NCBI GenBank assembly: GCA_002333205.1 | Contig: DDAD01000010.1 | Span: forward strand, 59,055-68,427 | Origin: Pedobacter sp. UBA2067 | Lineage (GTDB): Bacteria; Bacteroidota; Bacteroidia; Sphingobacteriales; Sphingobacteriaceae | Direction: 5' to 3' | Length of the DNA stretch: 9,373 nt | Part shown: piece after piece, positions 1-6,616 of the stretch | Layout of the letters: the number at the start of each line of letters is the position of its first letter | How positions within the stretch are numbered: the first letter of the stretch is position 1 | The notes under the pieces: generated by a model | What the model saw: the letters and a program-made list of their open reading frames with translations, nothing else | Databases searched by the model: none | Told to the model about the DNA's origin: nothing | Program-made: the position numbers and the translations under genes

Positions 1-2218
1 CCTCATTTACCTTTTGTCCACGCTCATTGAATAGCGCTTTAACACGACCGCTGTAGCTGCCTGCTAAAATTGGATCACCAATTTTCAAAGTACCTGCCTG
101 AACAAGAACTGTAGTCACAATACCACGGCCTTTATCCAGAGTAGCTTCGATCACGCTACCTGTAGCACGTTTGTTAGGATTAGCTTTCAGCTCAAGTAAT
201 TCTGCTTCAAGTAATACTTTTTCAAGTAATAGATCCACGTTTAAACCACTCTTACCAGAGATCTCCTGCGATTGGAATTTACCACCCCAATCCTCAACCA
301 GGATATTCATCTGAGAAAGTTGCTCTCTGATGCGTTCTGAATTCGCACCTGGCTTATCAATTTTAGTAAATGCAAATACCAATGGTACACCTGCAGCCTG
401 TGCGTGGTTAATCGCCTCTTTTGTTTGAGGCATCACCGCATCGTCCGCCGCTACAACGATAATCGCGATATCCGCTACTTTCGCACCACGTGCACGCATC
501 GCCGTAAAGGCCTCGTGACCCGGTGTATCCAGGAAGGTTACCTGCTTACCAGTCGGTGTAGTTACCATGTATGCACCAATGTGCTGGGTAATACCACCTG
601 CTTCACCGGCAACAACGTTTGCTTTACGGATATAATCCAGCAAGGATGTTTTACCGTGATCCACGTGTCCCATAATGGTCACAACCGGTGCTCTTGGAAT
701 TAAATCTTCCGGATCATCCTCCTGCTCGATAATCGAATCGCTCTCATCATCAGGTTTAACAAACTGGATCTCATATCCAAACTCGTCAGCCACAATGGTA
801 AGGGTCTCCGCATCTAAACGCTGGTTGATGGAAACGAACATACCCAAGCTCATACAAGTACCAATGATTTTCGTAACTGGTACGTCCATCATGTTTGCAA
901 GCTCATTCGCTGTAACAAACTCGGTAACACGAAGTACTTTGGATTGTAATTCCTGCTCCATTGCAGCCTCTTCAGCTGTCATGGCAACATCGTCACGTTT
1001 CTGGCGACGAAGTTTAGCACGTTGTGCAAACTTACCAGATTTACCAGCACCGCTCAAACGAGCAAGTGTTGCTTTGATCTGATCTTGTATTTCTTTCTCC
1101 GTAGGTTCTTCCTTAGGACCTCCTGAACCAGGCGCACCCGGTCTGGCGTTTCTAAAGTTTGGCCTGTTGGCAGTGTTGTTTGTATTATTCCTGAAATCAG
1201 GTCTGTTCGTGAACGAAGGCGCACCCGCTGGGCGTGGAGCCGTACCAGGACCACCATGCTGATTACCACCAGCAGCAGTTCCTTGACCTTGCACCGGATT
1301 TACACCAGGTGTTTTCTTACGTTTACGCTTGCGCTTCGCTTCTGCACTTTCGTTAGAAGAAGCAACAGGCTGTGATTTTCTTTCAGGTGTTGTTGGTAAA
1401 ACAATTTTACCGATAATGTTAGGACCTGATAATTTAACCGAACGTGCTTTAATAACCTCAACCTCCTCCGGTTTATCCGCTTTAGGCGCTTCCGGTACAG
1501 GAGCAGGCGTAGGAGCAGGTGCTGCAGCCTTAGGTGCTTCAACCGGCTTTTCAACTGGTTTCGGTGCCTCAGCAACAACTTCTTTTGGTGCTTCAGGTGC
1601 AGCAGGTTCTTCTACTGCAGGGGCTACAACTGGTTCAACCTTCGCAGGTTCAGGAACAACAGCTTTCGGTGCTTCAGGCGCAACAGGCTGTTCTGCAGGA
1701 GCTGCAGGTTCGTCCTTTTTAGAAGGTCTGGTTTTCGCATTCAGGTTGCTCAGATCAATCTTACCGACAATTTTCACACCTGGCAATGTGCCTTCTTCAA
1801 GCTTCTCCTCTGCTTTAGCAGCAGGTGCAGCCGGAGCTGGTTCTTCTTTTGCTTTAGGAGCAACCGCCGCCTCTTCCTTAGGTTTTTCTGTATGTGGTGT
1901 ATGTACGTTAAGGTTCTTAACTAATATACCCTCATTTTCAAACTCTACATTCTTTCTAGGTGCCTCCGCAACTTTCTCAGTTACTTCAGGCTCATCACGA
2001 CGAATTTTACCTATAACAATTTGATTAGCTTCTTCTTTTACAATTTTGTCTCCCTGAAACTCTTTTAACAACGAATCATACATCTCACGGGAGAGCTTAG
2101 TAGTGGGTTTATTTTCCACAGAGAAGCCTTTCTTTTCCAGAAACTCTACAGCCGTAGCGATTCCGACGTTAAGTTCCTTAACTGCTTTAAATAAAATTAT
2201 TGGTTTGTCGTCTGACAT
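1..2218 (-). CDS. infB: Translation initiation factor IF-2 (3' end beyond window)
   Basis: This GTPase brings initiator fMet-tRNA to the 30S subunit and promotes 50S joining. The 739 codons in the window show, in order: an IF2_N-like helical domain (about residues 1-55, with KELNVGIATAVEFLEKKGF); a long Pro/Ala/Glu/Lys-rich linker (about 60-400) containing a basic KRKRKRKK stretch near 290; a second N-terminal domain (about 430-500); and the G domain. Within the G domain, G1 is GHVDHGKT (517-524), G3 is DTPGH (564-568) and G4 is TKID (618-621, where NKxD is usual), with SGK in the G5 region. The reading frame is open to the left edge at about the start of beta-barrel domain II, so the fMet-tRNA-binding C-terminal part lies outside. 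The ATG at 2216-2218 fits the family start, with AGGA about 8 bases upstream. It is the last visible gene of rimP-nusA-infB. The identity is certain. Confidence 0.97.
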   Translation of the reverse strand, partial: MSDDKPIILFKAVKELNVGIATAVEFLEKKGFSVENKPTTKLSREMYDSLLKEFQGDKIVKEEANQIVIGKIRRDEPEVTEKVAEAPRKNVEFENEGILVKNLNVHTPHTEKPKEEAAVAPKAKEEPAPAAPAAKAEEKLEEGTLPGVKIVGKIDLSNLNAKTRPSKKDEPAAPAEQPVAPEAPKAVVPEPAKVEPVVAPAVEEPAAPEAPKEVVAEAPKPVEKPVEAPKAAAPAPTPAPVPEAPKADKPEEVEVIKARSVKLSGPNIIGKIVLPTTPERKSQPVASSNESAEAKRKRKRKKTPGVNPVQGQGTAAGGNQHGGPGTAPRPAGAPSFTNRPDFRNNTNNTANRPNFRNARPGAPGSGGPKEEPTEKEIQDQIKATLARLSGAGKSGKFAQRAKLRRQKRDDVAMTAEEAAMEQELQSKVLRVTEFVTANELANMMDVPVTKIIGTCMSLGMFVSINQRLDAETLTIVADEFGYEIQFVKPDDESDSIIEQEDDPEDLIPRAPVVTIMGHVDHGKTSLLDYIRKANVVAGEAGGITQHIGAYMVTTPTGKQVTFLDTPGHEAFTAMRARGAKVADIAIIVVAADDAVMPQTKEAINHAQAAGVPLVFAFTKIDKPGANSERIREQLSQMNILVEDWGGKFQSQEISGKSGLNVDLLLEKVLLEAELLELKANPNKRATGSVIEATLDKGRGIVTTVLVQAGTLKIGDPILAGSYSGRVKALFNERGQKVNE
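1481..1678 (-). repeat. Degenerate EAPK-type repeats in the IF-2 linker
   Basis: Five copies of a [PVA]EAPK pentapeptide are encoded at IF-2 residues 181, 208, 216, 226 and 242, embedded in Pro/Ala/Val/Glu-rich sequence. At the DNA level they appear on the plus strand as variants of TTNGGTGCTTC. They lie in the flexible linker between the N-terminal domain and the G domain. Such low-complexity linkers are common in Bacteroidetes IF-2 and vary in length between species, probably through slippage or recombination among the repeats. They have no catalytic role that can be seen. Confidence 0.7.
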
Positions 2219-2247
2219 TGATATCCTATTTTTTCTTAATTCTTATA

Positions 2248-2255
2248 CAAAAGTA
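2248..2255 (-). promoter_or_regulatory. Possible internal promoter (-7 element) for infB
   Basis: On the minus strand this reads TACTTTTG, an exact match to the Bacteroidetes -7 consensus TAnnTTTG. It lies in the AT-rich 156-base gap between nusA and infB and would give a leader of roughly 20-25 bases before the infB ATG. No clear TTTG (-33) box is found at the expected 17-23 base spacing; the nearest TTG is about 30 bases upstream. The -7 match is therefore the only support. If real, infB can be transcribed apart from rimP and nusA. Confidence 0.35.
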
Positions 2256-2374
2256 ACGTTTATTCTTGTTTATTTCATGTCCTTACAATTAGTTTTTAAA
2301 TTTTGGAAGCACATATAACCCTATTTTTTAATCTGTTAAGAGAATATAATACAGGTTCAATAAATAGCAAACGC

Positions 2375-3610
2375 CTATTCAAACTCTGACCTTAAAATGC
2401 TGATCACTTCTTTGATCGTTTCTTCTTCAAGGTCGGTACGTTTAACCAGTTCGTCAACTGAAAGTGTTAATACACTTTTTGCAGTATCACATCCAATAGC
2501 TTTCAGCTCATCAATGATCCAGCTATCGATTTCATCTGAGAATTCCTCAATATCCACATCCTCATCCTCTTCACCAGCTTCACGGTAAACATCAATCTCA
2601 TAACCGGTTAACTTACCCGCAAGTTTAATATTGTGTCCGCCTCTACCAATAGCCAAAGAAACCTGATCTGGCTTCAGATATACCGAAGCATGTTTAGTCT
2701 CATCGTCAAGCTTAATTGAAGTAATCTTCGCAGGACTTAATGCCCTTTGGATGTATAGCGAAACGTTATTGGTGAAGTTAATCACGTCGATATTCTCGTT
2801 TTTCAACTCCCGAACAATACCATGGATACGTGAACCTTTCATACCAACGCATGCTCCAACCGGATCAATACGATCGTCATAAGATTCAACAGCTACCTTA
2901 GCACGTTCTCCTGGTTCTCTTACAATTTTCTTAATGGTAATTAAGCCATCGAAAATCTCAGGTACTTCAATCTCAAATAATCTTTGTAAAAACTCCGGTG
3001 CAATCCTCGAGATGATAATCTTTGGTGTTGCGTTTACCATATCAACTTTAGAGATCACTGCACGTACAGTATCACCTTTTTTGAAATAATCAGCCGGAAT
3101 TTGCTCTGTCTTAGGCATGATCAACTCATTACCTTCGTCATCCAGAATCAGGGTCTCTTTCTTCCACACCTGGTAAACCTCACCAGTTACAATCTCACCA
3201 ACCCTGTCTTTATATTTCTTGAAGATCTCATCTTTCTCCAGTTCCAGAACTTTGGAAACTAAAGTCTGACGGGCAGCTAAAATTGCTCTGCGACCAAAGC
3301 TCTCCAATGTAATCTGCTCAATGTAGTCGTCACCAACTTCCATATCCGGATCCAACTGTTTAACCTCAGATAATTCAATTTCAAGGTCATCATCCTCAGA
3401 AAATCCATCTTCCATCACTTTCCTGGTGCGCCAGATCTCCAAATCTCCATTGTCAGGGTTCACGATAACGTCGCAGTTCTCATCCGTGCCATACTTCTTC
3501 CGCAACATACTGCGGAAAACCTCTTCCAACACACTGATTACCGTCGGACGGTCGATATTCTTGAAGTCCTTAAACTCCTGAAATGAATCGATTAAATTAA
3601 TATTGCTCAT
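2375..3610 (-). CDS. nusA: Transcription termination/antitermination factor NusA
   Basis: NusA binds RNA polymerase and nascent RNA and tunes pausing, intrinsic termination and antitermination. The 411-residue protein has the full core: an N-terminal RNAP-binding domain (about 1-130), an S1 domain (about 137-202), KH1 (about 235-285, with the loop GMKG at 256-259) and KH2 (about 303-345, with GRGG at 322-325). A short acidic segment (EEDEDVDIEE, about 347-356) and one helix-hairpin-helix-like C-terminal module (about 360-411) follow. It lacks the paired AR1/AR2 repeats of E. coli NusA, which explains its shorter length. The ATG lies only 2 bases after the rimP stop, so the two genes are co-transcribed and probably translationally coupled. 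The identity is secure. Confidence 0.97.
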   Translation of the reverse strand: MSNINLIDSFQEFKDFKNIDRPTVISVLEEVFRSMLRKKYGTDENCDVIVNPDNGDLEIWRTRKVMEDGFSEDDDLEIELSEVKQLDPDMEVGDDYIEQITLESFGRRAILAARQTLVSKVLELEKDEIFKKYKDRVGEIVTGEVYQVWKKETLILDDEGNELIMPKTEQIPADYFKKGDTVRAVISKVDMVNATPKIIISRIAPEFLQRLFEIEVPEIFDGLITIKKIVREPGERAKVAVESYDDRIDPVGACVGMKGSRIHGIVRELKNENIDVINFTNNVSLYIQRALSPAKITSIKLDDETKHASVYLKPDQVSLAIGRGGHNIKLAGKLTGYEIDVYREAGEEDEDVDIEEFSDEIDSWIIDELKAIGCDTAKSVLTLSVDELVKRTDLEEETIKEVISILRSEFE

Positions 3611-3612
3611 TT

Positions 3613-4077
3613 TTATTTAAATGAAATTAAAACCTTTGTTTCTACTATTTGATCAAAGCTGATCACAGCTTCCTCTAATCTCGCTTTTTTACCTTTTTCT
3701 TTAATCTGCTCCTCGATGGTAATGGCATCATCTGTAACAGATAACAATTTACCTTCTTTTTTCGTGCCGTCCGAAAATTTAACACTTAAATCCCGGCCAA
3801 CATTCTTGTAGTACTGACGCTTTAATTTCAAAGGCTCTCCAACACCTGGAGATGACACCTCCAGATTGTAAGCCTGCTCAATCACGTTTTCCTCTTCTAA
3901 ATGAAAACCGACATGTCTGCTTATGGCCGCACAATCCTGGATACTTATACCTTCATCACCATCAACGTGAATAATAAGCTTATTGTTCGGAAGCATTTTA
4001 ATTTCCACCAAGAACAGTTCCGGTCTGTCCGAAATCTTTTCTTCAATTAACTCTTTTACTCTATTTTCTACTTGCAT
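3613..4077 (-). CDS. rimP: Ribosome maturation factor RimP
   Basis: RimP assists late assembly of the 30S subunit. At 154 residues it has the usual family length. The N-terminal alpha/beta domain (about 1-80) ends in the family signature YNLEVSSPGVGEPLK (70-84); an SH3-like barrel (about 85-154, starting around RQYYKNVGRDL) follows. The position immediately before nusA and infB is the classic rimP-nusA-infB order and supports the call independently. The ATG at 4075-4077 gives the family-typical N-terminus. The gene is probably transcribed from the TACCTTTG motif at 4139-4146, with a terminator-like hairpin lying between that motif and the start codon. Confidence 0.95.
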   Translation of the reverse strand: MQVENRVKELIEEKISDRPELFLVEIKMLPNNKLIIHVDGDEGISIQDCAAISRHVGFHLEEENVIEQAYNLEVSSPGVGEPLKLKRQYYKNVGRDLSVKFSDGTKKEGKLLSVTDDAITIEEQIKEKGKKARLEEAVISFDQIVETKVLISFK

Positions 4078-4098
4078 ATCAAAATTTTAACAAAAGAA

Positions 4099-4122
4099 AA
4101 GAGGGGACCTTTGCCCCCTCTT
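4099..4122 (-). terminator. Terminator-like hairpin in the rimP leader
   Basis: On the minus strand an 8-base-pair perfect stem, AAGAGGGG and CCCCTCTT, closes an 8-base loop (GCAAAGGT) and is followed at once by TTCTTTTG, giving the shape of an intrinsic terminator. It ends 21 bases before the rimP ATG. It may simply end transcripts from the lipoprotein gene upstream. However, the best rimP promoter motif (4139-4146) lies on its upstream side, so rimP-nusA-infB transcripts would have to read through it, which would make it an attenuator. Sequence alone cannot separate these two roles. Confidence 0.55.
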
Positions 4123-4138
4123 ATCCTCTATTAGAGCA

Positions 4139-4146
4139 CAAAGGTA
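4139..4146 (-). promoter_or_regulatory. Probable promoter (-7 element) of rimP-nusA-infB
   Basis: The minus strand reads TACCTTTG, an exact match to TAnnTTTG, 61 bases before the rimP ATG. A TTG that could serve as the -33 box is at 4172-4174, but the 25-base spacing is slightly long; the spacer is an A-rich tract. The predicted transcription start falls within an 11-base palindrome, CTCTATTAGAG (4126-4136), which could be a small operator or chance. Confidence 0.5.
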
Positions 4147-4178
4147 ATATATTTTTTTTTAATTTAAAAATCAAGTGG

Positions 4179-4613
4179 TTACAAGAATTCAAGCACTTTT
4201 TGATTTGGTGCCATATTGAATTTTGTCTTAGTCTTTATAATAGACTGGAAATCGGCGAATTTTGAATTGATATAGGTGAGTACCATATACCTCCTGCCCT
4301 TCTCAAAAGGATGTGCCGGCTTAAAAATCAAAGAGTCCCTGGCTTGCATTACCTTTCCAGGCATTTGCACCTGCATCCCGACAGTATCATCCGCCAAGGG
4401 AGATTCTACTACAGTTACCAGCTCCTGCAGCAAAGAATCGCTTAGCTCTCCATTTCTGATCTTTGCCATACCTGCCGGATCAATGTTCTTGATCACAATA
4501 GCGGTACTATCATTGGAAAAATTGATGTCAAGCGGCTTGTTTTTTGTAGAATTGCATGCAGCAAGACAACAAAACGAGATCAACACACAACAAAGGGCAG
4601 CGAACTTTAACAT
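4179..4613 (-). CDS. Small predicted lipoprotein, function unknown
   Basis: I do not recognise this 144-residue protein. It begins with a type II signal peptide: Lys3, a hydrophobic core, and a lipobox LAAC with the acylated Cys at position 20. The signal peptide is unusually cysteine-rich, with four more cysteines at 8, 9, 15 and 16. The mature part is soluble, rich in charged and polar residues, and has no membrane helix or catalytic motif that I can identify. A segment with IFKPAHPFEKGRRYMVLTY near residues 95-113 looks like beta-strand sequence. It is expected to be anchored in an envelope membrane facing the periplasm. It is divergent from the holin-like gene, with start codons separated by 32 bases. 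The ATG chosen is the one that yields the complete signal peptide. Confidence 0.8.
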   Translation of the reverse strand: MLKFAALCCVLISFCCLAACNSTKNKPLDINFSNDSTAIVIKNIDPAGMAKIRNGELSDSLLQELVTVVESPLADDTVGMQVQMPGKVMQARDSLIFKPAHPFEKGRRYMVLTYINSKFADFQSIIKTKTKFNMAPNQKVLEFL

Positions 4614-4645
4614 ACAACGAATATATTAAAACGAACAGCAAACAA

Positions 4646-4987
4646 ATGAAAATTATACTAGACATCTTACTTATGGGCATTATCATGCTCATTTCAGCGT
4701 ACGTGGCACCTGGCGTTCAGGTAGACGGCTTTGGTACTGCAATCATCGCTGCAATTCTGATTGCACTTACAAATGCTACCATAGGCTTTATCCTGCGCGT
4801 GCTTACCTTCCCGATTACCGTACTTACATTAGGCTTGTTTTCTTTTGTAATCACCGTGTTGATGATCCTGCTGGTCGATTCCATGCTGGATGGCTTTCAT
4901 ACCGCCGGATTCTGGTCGGCCGCATTACTCGCCATTGTCATTGCCATCATGAAATCAATCTTTGGCGTACTTGCCAAAAATGACTAG
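4646..4987 (+). CDS. Four-helix membrane protein, phage-holin-4 (PF04020-type) family
   Basis: This 113-residue protein is almost entirely hydrophobic, with four predicted membrane helices at about residues 3-20, 30-50, 54-78 and 88-109. The pattern of YVAPGVQVDGFGTAIIAA after helix 1, LTNATIGFILRVLTFPIT in the middle and SIFGVLAKND at the end matches the family annotated as phage holin 4 / mycobacterial phage holin superfamily IV. Most members are chromosomal inner-membrane proteins of unknown function, not lysis proteins, and nothing phage-like surrounds this one. The frame is open upstream to an ATG at 4556, but that extension is polar, overlaps the divergent lipoprotein gene and is absent from the family pattern, so the ATG at 4646 is preferred. 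A weak TAGAATTG motif (4547-4554) inside the lipoprotein gene could be its -7 box. The end is convergent with the acyl-CoA dehydrogenase. Confidence 0.85.
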   Translation: MKIILDILLMGIIMLISAYVAPGVQVDGFGTAIIAAILIALTNATIGFILRVLTFPITVLTLGLFSFVITVLMILLVDSMLDGFHTAGFWSAALLAIVIAIMKSIFGVLAKND

Positions 4988-4989
4988 TA

Positions 4990-6129
4990 TTATTTAAGGA
5001 CTTCCCTTGAAATCACCATTTTCTGGATTTCTGAGGTACCTTCATAGATCTGGGTAATTTTGGCATCACGCATCAAACGTTCTACGTGATACTCTTTAAC
5101 GAAGCCGTAACCGCCGTGGATTTGTACCGCTTCCACGGTTACGTCCATGGCCACTTTAGATGCGTAAAGTTTAGCCATTGATCCTGCAAGCGTATAAGGC
5201 TGTCCCTGATCTTTCAACCAGGCAGCTTTATATACCAGCATTCTGGCTGCTTCAATCTGCGTAGCCATGTCTGCAAGTTTAAAGGCAATAGCCTGATGAT
5301 CTGCAATTGCTTTACCGAAAGATTTTCTTTGTTTAGCGTATTCAAGCGCAAGCTCATACGCGCCGGCAGCGATACCTAGTGCTTGTGCTGCAATACCGAT
5401 ACGACCACCTTCAAGGGTCTTCATCGCGAACTTAAAGCCGAAGCCATCCTCGCCAATGCGGTTCTCCTTAGGCACCTTAACGTCATTGAACATCAATGAA
5501 TGGGTGTCACTACCCCGGATTCCAAGTTTGTTCTCCTTTGGACCAACAGTAAAGCCTTCCATCCCTTTTTCTACGATGAAGGCGTTAATTCCACGATGTT
5601 TCAGGGATCTGTCTGTTTGGGCAATAACCAGATACACAGATGCAGTGCCACCGTTGGTGATCCAGTTTTTGGTACCATTCAAAAGATAGTAGTCGCCCAT
5701 ATCTTCTGCGGTTGTCCGCTGCGAAGTAGCATCAGAACCAGCCTCAGGCTCTGAAAGGCAGAATGCACCAATTTGTTCACCAGAAGCCAATGGCTTTAAA
5801 TATTTCTCTTTCTGTGCCTCTGTACCATAAGCCTCCAGTCCATAACAAACCAGGGAATTGTTAACAGAAACCACCACGGATGCAGATGCATCTATTTTAG
5901 AAAGCTCTTCCATTACCAGAACGTACGACAACGCATCCAACCCGCTACCATGGTATTTTTCATCTACCATCATACCCAGGAAACCCAGCTCACCAAGTTT
6001 TTTCACTTGCTCTGCCGGAAATTTCTGATGCTCGTCACGCTCAATAACGCCAGGTTTTAACTCATGCTGTGCGAAATCCCGCGCAGCTTGCTGGATCATT
6101 AATTGTTCTTCACTTAATTGAAATTGCAT
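4990..6129 (-). CDS. Acyl-CoA dehydrogenase (short-chain/butyryl-CoA type)
   Basis: This FAD enzyme catalyses alpha,beta-dehydrogenation of acyl-CoA, passing electrons to electron-transfer flavoprotein, in fatty-acid or branched-chain amino-acid breakdown. At 379 residues it has the standard family length. Visible features are the N-terminal helical domain, signature 1 (AFCLSEPEAGSDA, 122-134), the beta-domain with NGTKNWITNGG (151-161), the KQRKSFG segment (266-272), signature 2 (starting QIHGGYGFVKEYHVERL at 336) and the catalytic base Glu363 in IYEGTSEIQ. The active-site Glu in YEGTSE is the position used by short- and medium-chain enzymes and argues against isovaleryl-type members, whose base sits elsewhere. 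The exact chain length cannot be read from the sequence. It has its own promoter motif upstream, and 97 bases separate it from panD. Confidence 0.95.
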   Translation of the reverse strand: MQFQLSEEQLMIQQAARDFAQHELKPGVIERDEHQKFPAEQVKKLGELGFLGMMVDEKYHGSGLDALSYVLVMEELSKIDASASVVVSVNNSLVCYGLEAYGTEAQKEKYLKPLASGEQIGAFCLSEPEAGSDATSQRTTAEDMGDYYLLNGTKNWITNGGTASVYLVIAQTDRSLKHRGINAFIVEKGMEGFTVGPKENKLGIRGSDTHSLMFNDVKVPKENRIGEDGFGFKFAMKTLEGGRIGIAAQALGIAAGAYELALEYAKQRKSFGKAIADHQAIAFKLADMATQIEAARMLVYKAAWLKDQGQPYTLAGSMAKLYASKVAMDVTVEAVQIHGGYGFVKEYHVERLMRDAKITQIYEGTSEIQKMVISREVLK

Positions 6130-6158
6130 AATATTGTATTTATGAGATATGGTCTGGC

Positions 6159-6166
6159 CAAATTTA
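6159..6166 (-). promoter_or_regulatory. Possible promoter (-7 element) of the acyl-CoA dehydrogenase gene
   Basis: The minus strand reads TAAATTTG, an exact TAnnTTTG match, 29 bases before the acyl-CoA dehydrogenase ATG. No good -33 box is seen at 17-23 bases; the nearest TTG is about 32 bases upstream. The element overlaps an inverted repeat at 6162-6183. Confidence 0.4.
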
Positions 6167-6183
6167 GTATTTAAGAACTAAAT
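6162..6183. repeat. Inverted repeat overlapping the acyl-CoA dehydrogenase promoter
   Basis: Arms ATTTAGT (6162-6168) and ACTAAAT (6177-6183) are perfectly complementary and separated by 8 bases. The dyad covers the upstream part of the -7 element, where a repressor would act. It lacks a T-tract and is AT-rich, so it is unlikely to be a terminator, and chance occurrence is a real possibility. Confidence 0.35.
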
Positions 6184-6226
6184 ATTATGGCAGCATAGCA
6201 ATTTTAATACAATCGTATTCAGCAGT

Positions 6227-6577
6227 TTATTTCAATAAATGATTGTTATCGTCTGGGAAAACTAATATCGGATGGTATTTCTTTGCTTCTTCAATTGGCA
6301 GTGATCCGTAAGACATAATGATTAGAATATCACCAACCTGCACTTTACGGGCTGTTGCGCCATTAAGACACACCATACCAGTACCACGCTCGCCTTTGAT
6401 TACATAGGTCTCGAAACGTTCACCATTGTTATTGTTCACGATCTGCACCTTTTCATTCGCTATAATCTGAGCAGCATCCATCAGATCTTCATCAATGGTG
6501 ATGCTTCCAACATAGTTCAATTCAGCCTGGGTCACCTTTACACGGTGAATTTTAGACTTTAAAATTTGAATTATCAT
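6227..6577 (-). CDS. panD: Aspartate 1-decarboxylase (pyruvoyl enzyme)
   Basis: The enzyme decarboxylates L-aspartate to beta-alanine, the amine partner for pantothenate synthesis, in the cytoplasm. The 116-residue proenzyme has the self-cleavage site Gly24-Ser25 (NYVGS, 21-25), where Ser25 becomes the pyruvoyl group. It also has the conserved active-site residues at the same positions as in E. coli: Lys9, His11, Tyr22, Arg54, Thr57, Tyr58 and Asn72 (CLNGATA). No key residue is missing. It lies 39 bases downstream of panC on the same strand, consistent with a panC-panD operon, although a -7-like motif 4 bases before the ATG suggests that panD may also have its own start of transcription. Confidence 0.97.
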   Translation of the reverse strand: MIIQILKSKIHRVKVTQAELNYVGSITIDEDLMDAAQIIANEKVQIVNNNNGERFETYVIKGERGTGMVCLNGATARKVQVGDILIIMSYGSLPIEEAKKYHPILVFPDDNNHLLK

Positions 6578-6581
6578 ACCA

Positions 6582-6589
6582 CAAAGTTA
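6582..6589 (-). promoter_or_regulatory. Possible panD promoter (-7 element), leaderless arrangement
   Basis: The minus strand reads TAACTTTG, an exact TAnnTTTG match, lying in the 39-base panC-panD gap with only four bases (TGGT) before the panD ATG. A transcript started from it would begin at or within a base or two of the ATG. No convincing -33 box is seen at 17-23 bases, so the support is the -7 match alone. Confidence 0.35.
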
Positions 6590-6616
6590 GGTATTTTTAA
6601 ACCGGAAATAACATTA

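Noticed and set aside
404..1082. Plus-strand open frames over the left part of the window
   Set aside because: They lie opposite the conserved G domain of IF-2 and show no family resemblance or initiation signals.
1054..1578. Two short minus-strand frames rich in Arg/Leu
   Set aside because: They are out-of-frame readings of infB itself; the infB frame runs through without interruption.
1329..2024. Long plus-strand open frame rich in Ala, Gly and Ser (231 codons)
   Set aside because: It is antisense to the Pro/Ala/Glu-rich linker of infB; the complement of Ala/Pro/Glu codons naturally gives long stop-free Ala/Gly/Ser sequence. The minus-strand IF-2 frame is continuous and fits a known family.
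4556..4645. N-terminal extension of the holin-like protein to an upstream ATG
   Set aside because: The 30 extra residues are polar, overlap the divergent lipoprotein coding region and do not fit the family, whose members begin directly with the first membrane helix.
4646..4987. Holin-like gene as a sign of a prophage
   Set aside because: No endolysin, integrase, structural or other phage gene is nearby; chromosomal members of this family are common in bacteria and the neighbours are housekeeping genes.
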